From NCBI RefSeq assembly GCF_030518235.1, contig NZ_JAULSA010000025.1, positions 1 to 48,966 on the forward strand: 48,966 bases of DNA. The letters are read 5' to 3'. The position numbers and the translations under genes are program-made. The notes beneath the pieces are model-generated. The model saw only the letters and a list, made by a program, of their open reading frames with translations. It made no database searches and was not told the origin of the DNA. Source of the DNA: Saccharibacillus sp. CPCC 101409 (lineage in GTDB: Bacteria; Bacillota; Bacilli; Paenibacillales; Paenibacillaceae). Positions 18,903-27,317 of this stretch are shown here, piece by piece (the stretch's first letter is position 1; each line of letters starts with the position of its first letter).

Positions 18903-19834
18903 AGCCCGCCGACCTCGATAGCGGTCGGCATCCCGCCTTGCGCGCCGAGCCGCGTCACGGCCAGAGCCGCCGCGCACGCGGCGTAGCGCGCCGCTTCGCC
19001 CGGCGCGCTTCCGCGAGCCAGCGCCGCCGCGAGCGCGGCGCTGAAGCAGTCGCCGGCCCCCGTCGTATCGACGACGGGACCGGCATACGCGGCCGGGACC
19101 GCCTCCGGCTCGCGGTCCGCGCTTTCAAGCACGAGCGCTCCGGCCCCGCCGAGCGTCGTGACGACCGCGCCGCCGCTCGCGGCGGCCAGCTTCCGCGCGG
19201 CTTCAATCAGCCGCGCTTGCCCTTCGGCGGACTCGCCCGCCAGGATGGCGAGTTCGCCGCGGTTCGGCGTGAGCACGCTCGCGCTGCGCAGCAGAGCGTC
19301 CGGCAGGGCGTCCGCCGCGGGCGCCGGGTTGAGCAGCACGATCGCCCCGCCTGCGCGGGCGATCGACGCCGCTTCGGCGGCGGTCTCCAGCGGAATCTCC
19401 AGCTGGATCAGCACCGCGTCCGCCTCCCGCAGCAGGCGGGACGGCTCCGGCGCGGAGACGTCCTCCGCCGTCAGCGTGCCGTTCGCGCCGGGAAACACCA
19501 CGATCCGGTTGTCGCCTCCGCTCAGCCAGATCGAGGCCGTGCCGCTGGGCGTATCGCCGCGCCGCAGCACGCAGGACGTATCGATGCCTTCGCGCTCCAG
19601 CGCGGCGGTCATCTCTTCGCCGAACCCGTCGGCGCCGACCGCGCCGATCATCGACACCCGCGCGCCGAGCCTGGCCGCGCAGACGGCCTGGTTGGCGCCT
19701 TTTCCGCCCGGCAGCATATGCATGCCGGTCCCGAGCACAGTTTCACCCTGCTGCGGGACCCGGCCGCTTTCCATCACCACATCCATATTCAAACTTCCGA
19801 CTACCGCGATGCGCGGCCGCTCTTTTTGCGTCAT
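18869..19834 (-). CDS. rbsK: Ribokinase-like PfkB sugar kinase
   Basis: A 321-aa PfkB kinase that most resembles ribokinase (D-ribose to ribose-5-phosphate). The first signature is VVGSLNMDVV...PGGKGANQAVCAARLGA. The second signature DTTGAGDCFSAALAAAL carries the catalytic Asp. An SLNMD start, LNPAP and LTPNRGEL are ribokinase-like. No ribose transporter or RbsR lies nearby, so substrate identity is inferred from sequence only. GGGGGAG lies 7 nt before the ATG. The C-terminal end, very Ala-rich, overlaps the 3' end of the acetyltransferase gene on the other strand. It is probably co-transcribed with the small gene 34 bp upstream. Confidence 0.85.
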   Translation of the reverse strand: MTQKERPRIAVVGSLNMDVVMESGRVPQQGETVLGTGMHMLPGGKGANQAVCAARLGARVSMIGAVGADGFGEEMTAALEREGIDTSCVLRRGDTPSGTASIWLSGGDNRIVVFPGANGTLTAEDVSAPEPSRLLREADAVLIQLEIPLETAAEAASIARAGGAIVLLNPAPAADALPDALLRSASVLTPNRGELAILAGESAEGQARLIEAARKLAAASGGAVVTTLGGAGALVLESADREPEAVPAAYAGPVVDTTGAGDCFSAALAAALARGSAPGEAARYAACAAALAVTRLGAQGGMPTAIEVGGLYSASADSAGG

Positions 19835-19868
19835 ATCCAGTCTCCCCCCGAATTTCCGCTCCGCCCGC

Positions 19869-20162
19869 TTATACCAGGGGCACGAACGTCATCTGCTTCT
19901 CCCCGATTAGAATATTGATTCGGTGGAGCGCAGGGTCGTGGATCACAACCGCGCTGCCCACATCGATCGATGGCTGCGTACCGAGCGCGTAGAACAGGTC
20001 TTCGGCCAGCGCTTCGTGCACTTCCAGCCGGTCTTCCGGCCCAAGCCGTTCCCAGTCCTCCGCTTCCATCTCGAAAAAGAGGTAGCTGTCTTCGATCAAT
20101 GAGACCGCTTTCGTCAAATCCTGCAAAATTTCCCCGTAATCTCTTCCGTGTTTGACACCCAT
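19869..20162 (-). CDS. Small conserved-looking protein of unknown function
   Basis: A 97-aa acidic protein with no signal peptide or membrane segment. The N-terminal half is helical (DYGEILQDLTKAVSLIEDSY..., EDRLEVHEALAEDLFYALG). The C-terminal half looks like beta strands (SAVVIHDPALHRINILIGE). AAGGAG lies 8 nt before the ATG, and codon use matches the neighbours, so it is likely real. I do not recognise the family. It probably forms a two-gene transcript with the ribokinase-like gene. Confidence 0.75.
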   Translation of the reverse strand: MGVKHGRDYGEILQDLTKAVSLIEDSYLFFEMEAEDWERLGPEDRLEVHEALAEDLFYALGTQPSIDVGSAVVIHDPALHRINILIGEKQMTFVPLV

Positions 20163-20233
20163 GATCCCGGCTCCTTTTTATGAACATTAATTTAAACCCG
20201 TGGCTTATTTTCATTATAACGCAATTTGTCTCT

Positions 20234-20260
20234 TAAAAAAAAAGCTCCCCCTGTCGATAA
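20234..20260 (+). promoter_or_regulatory. Sigma-D (flagellar) promoter of motAB
   Basis: TAAA (20234-20237), exactly 15 bp, then GTCGATAA (20253-20260). The B. subtilis sigma-D consensus is TAAA-N15-GCCGATAA, so there is a single mismatch. A second, weaker candidate is GAAA-N16-CCCGATAA at 20317-20344. Confidence 0.8.
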
Positions 20261-20283
20261 AAAACATATCGAGGTGAGGTGTT

Positions 20284-20332
20284 TTTTCAAACCGCCGCTC
20301 TTCCGAGATGGCGTCCGAAAGCGGTTTGAAAA
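20284..20332 (+). repeat. Perfect 12-bp inverted repeat in the motA leader
   Basis: TTTTCAAACCGC (20284-20295) and GCGGTTTGAAAA (20321-20332) are separated by 25 bp. No T run follows on either strand, so it is not a standard terminator. It could be an operator or an RNA hairpin about 110 nt before motA. Confidence 0.7.
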
Positions 20333-20443
20333 TAAACCCGATAAATTCGCAGTGGCGAGTACGGTCCGATTTACGGCAATATGCACAGGCCAGGGATGGC
20401 CTTCGTGCTTACAAATTAATATTCTCATGGATGAGGTGCTTGC

Positions 20444-21244
20444 ATGGAATTATCGTCTCTTATTGGTCTGATTTTGGCATTAATCTCGATTTTCGTCGGT
20501 ATGATTTTAAAAGGAGCTCCGCTGTCTTCGCTTATCGTTCCCGCGGCGTATCTGATCATTCTCGGGGGTACGGCCGCTACGATTTTTATCGGTTTTCCGA
20601 TGAGCGATCTGAAAAGCTTTCCGAAACTGATTAAGCTGTTCCTGTTCAAACAAAAGCTGATCGACAAGACTCAGCTGGTCAGCATGTTTATGGAATGGGC
20701 TTCGATCACCCGCCGCGAAGGCCTGCTCGCTCTCGAATCCAAAGTCGACGAGATCGACGACGATTTCCTCCGCAACGGAATGCGGATGATTATCGACGGC
20801 AACGATCAGGATTTCGTCAGCGACGTACTGCTCGAAGATATCCACGCCATGGAAGAACGTCACCGCACGGGCGCCCAGATCTTCGCGCAGGCGGGGATGT
20901 ACGCGCCGTCGCTCGGCGTACTCGGCGCCGTCGTCGGCCTGATCGCCGCCCTGTCCGACCTCAGCGAAATGGAGAAACTGGCGCACGCAATCGCCGGCGC
21001 CTTTATCGCGACCCTGCTCGGTATCTTTGTCGGTTACGTACTCAGCTATCCGATCTCGAACAAACTCAAACGCCTGTCCAAAAAAGAAACCGAAGTGCGC
21101 ATGATGATGGTGGAAGGTCTGCTGTCTATTCAATCCGGGGTTTCGACCATCGCGATCAACCAAAAGCTGTCCGTCTTCCTCACTCCTACGGAACGCAAGA
21201 AATTAGAGGAAAAGGGAGGCGATTCCGGTGGCCAAGAAGGCTAG
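20444..21244 (+). CDS. motA: Flagellar stator protein MotA
   Basis: A 266-aa inner-membrane proton-channel subunit of the flagellar motor. Four membrane segments are seen: about residues 4-24, 30-50, and a pair at about 148-168 and 180-200. The cytoplasmic loop (EWASITRREGLLALE..., DFLRNGMRMIIDG) contacts the rotor. MEERHRTGAQIF and YAPSLGVLGAVVGLIAAL are strongly MotA-like. The sequence resembles B. subtilis MotA more than the sodium-type MotP. It overlaps motB by 17 bp. Confidence 0.95.
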   Translation: MELSSLIGLILALISIFVGMILKGAPLSSLIVPAAYLIILGGTAATIFIGFPMSDLKSFPKLIKLFLFKQKLIDKTQLVSMFMEWASITRREGLLALESKVDEIDDDFLRNGMRMIIDGNDQDFVSDVLLEDIHAMEERHRTGAQIFAQAGMYAPSLGVLGAVVGLIAALSDLSEMEKLAHAIAGAFIATLLGIFVGYVLSYPISNKLKRLSKKETEVRMMMVEGLLSIQSGVSTIAINQKLSVFLTPTERKKLEEKGGDSGGQEG

Positions 21245-22055
21245 GAAAGAGCATCACGAGGAGCATGCCGACGAAAGCTGGCTGATGCCTTATGCCGACC
21301 TTCTGACGCTGCTGCTCGCCCTGTTTATCGTATTGTACGCCATGAGTTCGGCCAGCGCCAGCAAGTTCCAGGCGATGGCCGAAGCTTTCGATTCCGTCCT
21401 GAACGGCGGTCCGAACGTGCTGGAACATACCTCCACGACCGAAAAAGAATCGATGACGCAGGATAACGATTCACAGTCTCTCGAAGATATGGCCAAGCAG
21501 GCGAGCGCCAAGAAGAACAACGCCGCCAACGAAACGCTGGCCAAGCTCAAGCAGAAAGAACAGGAAGACCTGACCAACCTGAAGAAACAGCTGGACAGCT
21601 ACATCTCCAAGAACGGTCTCAGCGACCAGCTCGAAACGAAGCTGAATCAGTCGCAGCTCAAGATCGTCATCAGCGATAAAGCGCTGTTCGCCTCCGGCGA
21701 GGCGACCGTCAAGCCGACTTCGCGCGTGCTGGCCGCTTCGATCGCCAATATCCTGAAGAATTTCCCGGGCTACAATATTCAGGTGACGGGTCATACCGAC
21801 AACGTGCCGATCGCCAACAGCGATTTCAAGAACAACTGGGATCTCAGCTCGGCGCGGGCCAACAACTTTATGCAGGTGCTGCTCAAGAACCCGAAGCTCG
21901 ATCCGGAACGCTTCAATTCTATCGCCGCCGGCGAGTATCATCCGGTCGCTTCGAACTCGAGCGCAGCCGGACGCGCGGAGAACCGCCGGGTTGAAGTATC
22001 CATTATCCGCAACTATCAGGAGTCCAAAGACGACTCGATCGCTACAATCGAATAA
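21228..22055 (+). CDS. motB: Flagellar stator protein MotB
   Basis: A 275-aa protein with one N-terminal membrane helix (WLMPYADLLTLLLALFIVLYAM) that carries the proton-accepting Asp in PYADL. A linker with a Lys/Gln-rich coiled-coil-like part (about residues 80-130) leads to a C-terminal OmpA-like peptidoglycan-binding domain (VTGHTDNVPI...WDLSSARA). GTG start at 21228 with GGGAGG upstream, inside the motA end, so translation is coupled. It anchors the stator to the wall. A strong terminator follows. Confidence 0.95.
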   Translation: MAKKARKEHHEEHADESWLMPYADLLTLLLALFIVLYAMSSASASKFQAMAEAFDSVLNGGPNVLEHTSTTEKESMTQDNDSQSLEDMAKQASAKKNNAANETLAKLKQKEQEDLTNLKKQLDSYISKNGLSDQLETKLNQSQLKIVISDKALFASGEATVKPTSRVLAASIANILKNFPGYNIQVTGHTDNVPIANSDFKNNWDLSSARANNFMQVLLKNPKLDPERFNSIAAGEYHPVASNSSAAGRAENRRVEVSIIRNYQESKDDSIATIE

Positions 22056-22070
22056 TTCCCAAATCGGGAT

Positions 22071-22115
22071 AAATTACAGTCTTCTCACATAGAGAAGGCT
22101 GTAATTTATTTTTTT
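22071..22115 (+). terminator. Terminator of motAB
   Basis: AAATTACAG and CTTCTC pair with GAGAAG and CTGTAATTT, loop ACATA, followed by ATTTTTTTG. Confidence 0.92.
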
Positions 22116-22208
22116 GTCCACAATCCATTCACAAATCCACAGACGCCTAGTACACTATGTGTATAATTATGGGGACTGTTTTAGAGTTATCCACAACGTT
22201 GTGCACAA
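22114..22208. promoter_or_regulatory. Cluster of DnaA-box-like sites before tadA
   Basis: Perfect DnaA box TTATCCACA at 22187-22195. Near matches are TTGTCCACA (22114-22122), TGTGTATAA (22158-22166, reverse of TTATACACA) and the palindrome TTGTGCACAA (22199-22208). AAATCCACA at 22133-22141 is weaker. TATAAT at 22162-22167 may be the tadA -10 but has no good -35. DnaA binding is inferred from the matches. Confidence 0.55.
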
Positions 22209-22273
22209 TATGTTAACAACGGAATGCCTGTTCGATGGATATCCCGCTTTGCCCCGAAAGGAGCTTTACCATT

Positions 22274-22840
22274 TTGGAATCGGAAGTTTCCGCTTTGGAA
22301 GAATATGAACGCTGGATGCGTGCCGCAATCGAAGAAGCTCGCAAAGCCGAAGCGATCGGCGAAGTCCCGATCGGAGCGATCGTCGTGCGCGGCGGCGAAA
22401 TTATCGGCCGGGGCTATAATCTGCGCGAGACGACGCACGACGCAACGGCCCACGCCGAAATGATCGCCATCCGCGAAGCCAGCGAAGCAATCGGCGCCTG
22501 GCGCCTGCTGGACTGCACGCTTTATGTCACGCTGGAGCCGTGCCCCATGTGCGCCGGCGCCATCGTGCAAAGCCGCGTGCCGCTTGTCGTCTATGGAACG
22601 GCCGATCCCAAAGCCGGCTGCGCCGGCACGCTGATGGATCTGCTGCAGGAGCCGCGCTTCAATCATCGCACCGAATGGATCGCGGGCGTGCTGCAAGCCG
22701 AATGTTCCGAGCAGCTGTCCGCCTTTTTCCGCGGACTGCGCGCCCGGCTGAAAGAGCGCCGCGCGTTGGAGCGCGCGGAAACGGAACGTTTGTCGGCGGA
22801 AAGCGCCCCGGCGGACGACGGCGGGACAACGCCGCTTTAA
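22274..22840 (+). CDS. tadA: tRNA-specific adenosine deaminase
   Basis: About 188 aa. It deaminates A34 to inosine in tRNA-Arg(ACG). The zinc site is HAE in ATAHAEMIAIREA (His and catalytic Glu) and PCPMC in LEPCPMCAGAIVQSR. Residues after about 150 form a charged tail (RLKERRALERAETERLS) that the core family lacks. The chosen start is TTG at 22274 because GAAAGGAG ends about 10 nt before it; an ATG at 22235 has no ribosome site. In B. subtilis tadA directly precedes the SRP RNA and dnaX; here it is alone and on the opposite strand, facing a leftward lipoprotein gene. Confidence 0.94.
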   Translation: MESEVSALEEYERWMRAAIEEARKAEAIGEVPIGAIVVRGGEIIGRGYNLRETTHDATAHAEMIAIREASEAIGAWRLLDCTLYVTLEPCPMCAGAIVQSRVPLVVYGTADPKAGCAGTLMDLLQEPRFNHRTEWIAGVLQAECSEQLSAFFRGLRARLKERRALERAETERLSAESAPADDGGTTPL

Positions 22841-22894
22841 ACGGCTTCGGTTGTCCCGATCCGCGGTCTATGCCGCCGGCCGATCCAAATCGGC

Positions 22895-22937
22895 ATAAAA
22901 AAAGAGCCTCTTTCGCTCGATGTGAAAGAGGCTCTTT
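22895..22937. terminator. Convergent terminator between tadA and the lipoprotein gene
   Basis: AAAGAGCCTCTTTC pairs with GAAAGAGGCTCTTT. The T run (TTTTTTTAT) is on the minus side, serving the lipoprotein gene. It may also stop tadA transcripts. Confidence 0.88.
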
Positions 22938-23096
22938 GCTCGAACCCGTTTGTTCGCGCCTTTGCGCTTTCGCGGCGGAAGGCCCGTCCAAACGCGGTTG
23001 CCGCTAAGTCGGCAGTCCGCAAAATCTCTTGCCGCCCCGCGGCCCGGACGATCGACGGCCCCCGCCATCCATCGTCCGGCTTTAAGCGTTCAGGGA

Positions 23097-24191
23097 TTAA
23101 TAACCGTTCATTGTGCTTTGCAGTTCGTCGAGCGTGACGGTATCGGTCGGGATGCCGACTTCAAACGTCTGCTTCTCGTTCAACTTGCTGTAAGTCGACG
23201 TTCCCTGCAGCGCGACTTGGCCGGAAGTGCCGGACTCGTCGTCTTTGAAGTTTACGTCCATCAGCATCTTCTGGTAAACCGGGAATTTATCGGCGTTCAG
23301 CGCCGTATCGATCTGGAACGTGTTTACGGTCAGATAGTTCTTCAGTTCGTCCAGCTGTTTATTCATTTCTTCGTTGTCTTTCGTGCTCAATTCTTCGCGC
23401 GCTTTGGCAAAGTCTTCTTCGGTCGCGCCGAGCATTTCACGATATTCCGGTGTATCGAGCGTGTCGATAACTTTCGGCAGCGCTACGTTGACCAGCGTCG
23501 TGATGGCTTCTTTAACGTTGTCGTTCGTTACTTCGAAGCGAACGATGTCTTCGGCTTTTACGCCTTCCGGCAGTCCGGCTTCGGTTGCGCTCAGCTTTTT
23601 GAAGTAAGTCGCTTCGTCGTAGCTGTCCAAAATGGCGGAGCTGACGTCCTGGCTCAATTTTTGCGCATTTTTCGGGTCCATCATAGCCGTATTGACTTCC
23701 GCGCCTTGTTCCGCGGCCAGTTCGTTCATATCGATCTCGATAAATTTGCCGACCAGGTTCTCCGGAAGCGGCAGCAGCGCGATATCCGGTACTTTGACGT
23801 ACAATTTTTCTTTCGTCATGACCATCGGCAGCTTGATGGTCATTTCCATATCGCCTTTGAGCTTCACTTCAAGCATCATTTCCGCCTGCATCGGATCGCC
23901 CTGGTAAACCGTCTTCACATTGAATTCGGCGCCTTTCAGCATGCTGACCACCTGATCCACACTTGCCGAATCGGCGCTGCTCGGCGCGGTTACCGTCAAT
24001 GTATTGACCGTGAAATTGCTGTCGAGCTGGTACGATGTAATTTCCGTCGCTTTGACTACGGAGGCTTTAACGAGCGCTTTCGGCGTTTCTTCCGCTTTGG
24101 ACGCGGTGCCGGCATTGTTGCCGCAGCCGCTAAGTACGAGTGTGCCTGCCATGACTACCGCGGACAGGCTCCCCAAAAACTTTTTATTCAT
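23097..24191 (-). CDS. Putative lipoprotein, LppX/LolA-like fold possible
   Basis: 364 aa with a lipoprotein signal: MNKK, a hydrophobic stretch, then LVLSGCGNN with C23 as the lipidated residue. The mature part repeats a pattern of beta strands and amphipathic helices (YQLDSNFTVNTLTV, AEMMLEVKLKGDMEMTIKLP, and later LTVNTFQIDTAL). That resembles DUF6612-type lipoproteins of the LppX/LolA superfamily; the likeness is by pattern only. It should be anchored on the outer face of the membrane. GGGGAG lies 9 nt before the ATG. It is monocistronic. Function is unknown. Confidence 0.8.
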   Translation of the reverse strand: MNKKFLGSLSAVVMAGTLVLSGCGNNAGTASKAEETPKALVKASVVKATEITSYQLDSNFTVNTLTVTAPSSADSASVDQVVSMLKGAEFNVKTVYQGDPMQAEMMLEVKLKGDMEMTIKLPMVMTKEKLYVKVPDIALLPLPENLVGKFIEIDMNELAAEQGAEVNTAMMDPKNAQKLSQDVSSAILDSYDEATYFKKLSATEAGLPEGVKAEDIVRFEVTNDNVKEAITTLVNVALPKVIDTLDTPEYREMLGATEEDFAKAREELSTKDNEEMNKQLDELKNYLTVNTFQIDTALNADKFPVYQKMLMDVNFKDDESGTSGQVALQGTSTYSKLNEKQTFEVGIPTDTVTLDELQSTMNGY

Positions 24192-24385
24192 GTTGTTTTC
24201 TCCCCTTCATGTCTTTATGAGTTTTGTTAAAAATCCCTAATACCCTCTTACCCTGATAACCAAACTTCTAAACTGTAAAACACTGGATGGCGTCCCGGTG
24301 TTTGCCGGGCGCTGCAGACTTGTCTAAGTATACGTGAACATTTTTCGAAAAGTTTCAAATTTCTAAAATTGAACGTACAGACTTA

Positions 24386-24435
24386 CAAAAAAAGCAGGCC
24401 CCGGGAACTAAACGCGTTCTCAAGACCTGCTTTTT
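24386..24435 (-). terminator. Terminator of the YitT-family gene
   Basis: Minus strand: AAAAAGCAGG pairs with CCTGCTTTTTTT around a 27-nt loop containing GAGAACGCGTTTAGTTC, which also folds. Confidence 0.82.
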
Positions 24436-24467
24436 ATCTCGATTTTTGCCGGTTTTTATTTAAAGTT

Positions 24468-25382
24468 TTAATGAATATCTTTCTTTTTGAAGCGTCCGCC
24501 TTTGACATCGTGAATATTGCCGACCGCCATAAACGCTTTATCGTCGAACTGGTTCACGATTTCTTTGAGCTTCGCTTCCTCAAGCCGAGTAATGACGCAG
24601 AAAATAACTTTTTTCGGATCGCCCGAGAACCCGCCTTCGCCGGCCAGGTAGGTCACGCCGCGGCCCAGACGGTCCAGGATGGCGTTGCCGATATCCTCGA
24701 TCCGGTCGCTGATAATCCAGACGGATTTCGATTCGTTCATGCCTTCGATCGTCACGTCGATCATTTTGTAGGCGATATAGTAAGCCAGGATGGAGAACAG
24801 CGCATGGTCCCACCCGAATACGAAGCCCGCGCCGGACAGAATAAACAGATTGACGAACATCACGATTTCGCCGACGGAAAAAGGCGTTTTGCGCGAAACG
24901 AGGATGGCGATGATCTCCGTGCCGTCCAGCGAGCCGCCGTTGCGGATTACCAGCCCGGTGCCCACGCCGAGGAAAATACCGCCGAACACGAACGCCAGCA
25001 GCGTATCGTCGACGAAAGCGTGTACGGGATGCAGCAGAACGGTGCCGATCGAAAGGACGGTAATGCCGAGCAGGGTGGACAGCGCAAAAGTTTTGCCGAT
25101 CTGTTTGTAGCCGACAATCAGGAAAGGAAGGTTCAACACGAACAGGAAAATACCGAGTTTCCAGCCGGAGAGGTAGGAAGCCATAACCGAGATCCCGGTA
25201 ATGCCTCCGTCGGTGATGCTGTTGGGGACGAGGAACAATTCCAGCGCTACGGCGACGAGAATCGCACCGAGCACGATAAATACGCCTCGGGTCAGATTTT
25301 GCCTGAACGTGCGTTTGCCGTGCGCGCGGGACGCGCCGTGCGGCGGAGTGGGCTTCCGAGTCGGGGGTACAGGTAGAGTCAT
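24468..25382 (-). CDS. YitT family membrane protein (DUF161 plus DUF2179)
   Basis: 304 aa. After a basic, proline-rich N-terminus there are five or six membrane helices (about residues 30-205), with the family stretch FLVPNSITDGGITGISVMASYLSG and FGGIFLGVGTGLVIRNGGSLDG. A soluble C-terminal DUF2179 domain follows (SKSVWIISDRIEDIGNAIL..., KKVIFCVITRLEEAKLKEIV..., DDKAFMAVGNIHDVKG). YitT proteins have no well-defined transport substrate. It lies downstream of tRNA-Ser on the same strand, with its own region of about 220 bp before the start. Confidence 0.9.
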   Translation of the reverse strand: MTLPVPPTRKPTPPHGASRAHGKRTFRQNLTRGVFIVLGAILVAVALELFLVPNSITDGGITGISVMASYLSGWKLGIFLFVLNLPFLIVGYKQIGKTFALSTLLGITVLSIGTVLLHPVHAFVDDTLLAFVFGGIFLGVGTGLVIRNGGSLDGTEIIAILVSRKTPFSVGEIVMFVNLFILSGAGFVFGWDHALFSILAYYIAYKMIDVTIEGMNESKSVWIISDRIEDIGNAILDRLGRGVTYLAGEGGFSGDPKKVIFCVITRLEEAKLKEIVNQFDDKAFMAVGNIHDVKGGRFKKKDIH

Positions 25383-25605
25383 CGTTCACGTTCCTTCCTT
25401 GAATAAATGGATGCTTGCTATACGATGGTCGTTCCTTTGCGGCTCTGAATGAAAAGAATGGATCGGGTCCATAAAAGTCCCTTTTAATTATGCCATACTT
25501 TTCCGCTGCTTGTCTCGTTTTCTCTCTTGTTTTTGCGGAAAGACCGCAGTATAATCTAGGTTTCGTGTCTTTATTTAACATTCCTTTTCCTGGGAAATCG
25601 ACAGC

Positions 25606-25639
25606 AAAAAGCCGCCTTTTCGAAAGAAAAGACGGCTGT
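25606..25639 (-). terminator. Terminator of tRNA-Ser
   Basis: Minus strand: AGCCGTCTTTTC, loop TTTC, GAAAAGGCGGCT, then TTTTGC, about 12 nt after the CCA end. Confidence 0.88.
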
Positions 25640-25651
25640 CGTCGATTAAAC

Positions 25652-25740
25652 TGGCGGAGAGGATGGGATTCGAACCCATGTGGAGTTGCCCCCTAACGGT
25701 TTTCAAGACCGCCCCGTTATGACCGCTTCGGTACCTCTCC
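25652..25740 (-). tRNA. tRNA-Ser, anticodon UGA
   Basis: 89 nt with a long variable arm typical of tRNA-Ser. Acceptor GGAGAGG pairs with CCTCTCC, and CCA is encoded. The anticodon loop TCTTGAAAA gives UGA (bases 25703-25705 on the plus strand), which reads UCA codons. The T arm is GGGTTCGAATCCC. It follows serS on the same strand, as the single serine tRNA (trnSL) does in B. subtilis. Confidence 0.97.
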
Positions 25741-25786
25741 GAGTATTCAAATTGCATAACCCTTCGGGCCTAGCGATTTGAAGAAT

Positions 25787-25847
25787 CCTGCGCCTAGCGA
25801 AAGCTCTTTTTTCTTTTGGCAGAAGGACCCTGCGCCTAGCGAAAGCT
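25787..25847. repeat. Short direct repeat between serS and tRNA-Ser
   Basis: CCTGCGCCTAGCGAAAGCT occurs at 25787-25805 and again at 25829-25847 (period 42). A third partial GCCTAGCGA lies near 25769. No function is evident. No serS terminator was found in 25741-26027. Confidence 0.7.
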
Positions 25848-26027
25848 TTTGACTTTAACTCCGCTCTTCGTCCTTAACCCTCTACTCAGAAAAACAGCAA
25901 ACATCCTCCCCCATCATATCCTATCGCTCCGCTACACGCAAGGTTTTCAGCCCGAAGAAGGGCTGCCCCATACACAGCGAAGCGCAGAAGATGGCAGGGG
26001 ATTCGGTTTCCCGCTTCTTAGTCGATC

Positions 26028-27311
26028 CTACTTCTTAGGTCCAATCACTTTCACGCCGCCCATATACGGCTGAAGCACTTCCGGAATCGCCACGCTGCCG
26101 TCTTCCTGCTGGTAGTTCTCCAGGATCGCAGCCACGGTACGGCCGACGGCCAGACCCGAGCCGTTCAGCGTATGCACGAACTCCGGCTTGCCTTTCGGCT
26201 CGCGGCGGAAACGGATGCTGGCCCGGCGGGCCTGGAAATCTTCGACGTTCGAGCACGACGAGATCTCGCGGTACATGCCGCTTTCCGGCAGCCAGACTTC
26301 GAGATCGTACGTCTTGGCCGCGGTAAAGCCCATATCGGCCGTGCACAGCACGATCACGCGGTAAGGCAGACCGAGCAGCTGCAGCACGCGTTCCGCGTTG
26401 GCGGTCATCTGCTCCAGCTCGTCGTAGGAATGATCCGGATGCACGATCTTGATCATTTCCACTTTGTTGAACTGGTGCTGGCGGATCAGGCCGCGCGTAT
26501 CGCGTCCGGCCGATCCCGCTTCGGAGCGGAAGCAGGCGCTGTAGGCGATATACTTCTTCGGCAGATCTTCGGCTTCGAGAATCTCGTCGCGGTGATAATT
26601 CGTCACCGGCACTTCGGCTGTCGGGATCAGGTAATATTCCGTATCTTTAAGCTTGAACAGATCTTCTTCGAACTTCGGCAGCTGGCCGGTGCCGTACAGG
26701 CTGTCCTGGTTGACGATGTACGGAGGCAGCATTTCCTCGTAGCCGTGTTCGCTGCTGTGCAGATCCATCATAAAGTTGATCAGCGAACGTTCCAGACGCG
26801 CTCCGAGTCCTTTATAGAAGGTAAAGCGCGAGCCTGTTACTTTGGCCGCCGATTCGAAATCGAGGATACCGAGATTTTGGGCGGTTTCCCAGTGGGCTTT
26901 CGGCGTAAAATCGAATTCCCGCGGCTCGCCGACCCGGCGAATCTCCACATTGTCGTCTTCGGACGCGCCGACCGGCACGCTGTCGTTCGGAATGTTCGGG
27001 ATCGCCATCGTGACGGCTTCGATCTCGGTTTCCAGACCGCGTATTTCTTCGTCGAGCTGCTTGATGCGGTCCGATACTTCACGCATCTCCAGGATCAGAT
27101 CGTCGGCGTTCTCGCGGTTCTTTTTGAGCTTCGCCACTTCGCCCGAAACGGTGTTGCGGCGGTTCTTCAGCGTTTCGACTTCCTGCAGCTTCTCGCGGCG
27201 TTCGCCGTCGAGACGCGGGAAATTGGCGATCAGGTCTTCGGATTTGCCGCGTTTAACCAGCGCTTCTTTGACCCGATCGTATTCGTTTCTCAATACTTTA
27301 GCATCCAACAC
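26028..27311 (-). CDS. serS: Seryl-tRNA synthetase
   Basis: A 427-aa class II synthetase that charges tRNA-Ser. The N-terminal antiparallel coiled coil (about residues 28-105, rich in Lys/Glu) contacts the long variable arm. The catalytic domain has motif 2 around [25 protein letters not shown] and motif 3 near [17 protein letters not shown]. It starts 6 bp after the pdxT stop, so it is read from the pdxST transcript. There is no room for the T-box leader that controls serS in B. subtilis. Confidence 0.97.
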   Translation of the reverse strand: MLDAKVLRNEYDRVKEALVKRGKSEDLIANFPRLDGERREKLQEVETLKNRRNTVSGEVAKLKKNRENADDLILEMREVSDRIKQLDEEIRGLETEIEAVTMAIPNIPNDSVPVGASEDDNVEIRRVGEPREFDFTPKAHWETAQNLGILDFESAAKVTGSRFTFYKGLGARLERSLINFMMDLHSSEHGYEEMLPPYIVNQDSLYGTGQLPKFEEDLFKLKDTEYYLIPTAEVPVTNYHRDEILEAEDLPKKYIAYSACFRSEAGSAGRDTRGLIRQHQFNKVEMIKIVHPDHSYDELEQMTANAERVLQLLGLPYRVIVLCTADMGFTAAKTYDLEVWLPESGMYREISSCSNVEDFQARRASIRFRREPKGKPEFVHTLNGSGLAVGRTVAAILENYQQEDGSVAIPEVLQPYMGGVKVIGPKK

Positions 27312-27317
27312 GGATCT

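Noticed and set aside
20284..20332. Inverted repeat before motA considered as a terminator
   Set aside because: No T run follows the arms on either strand; kept only as an inverted repeat of unknown role.
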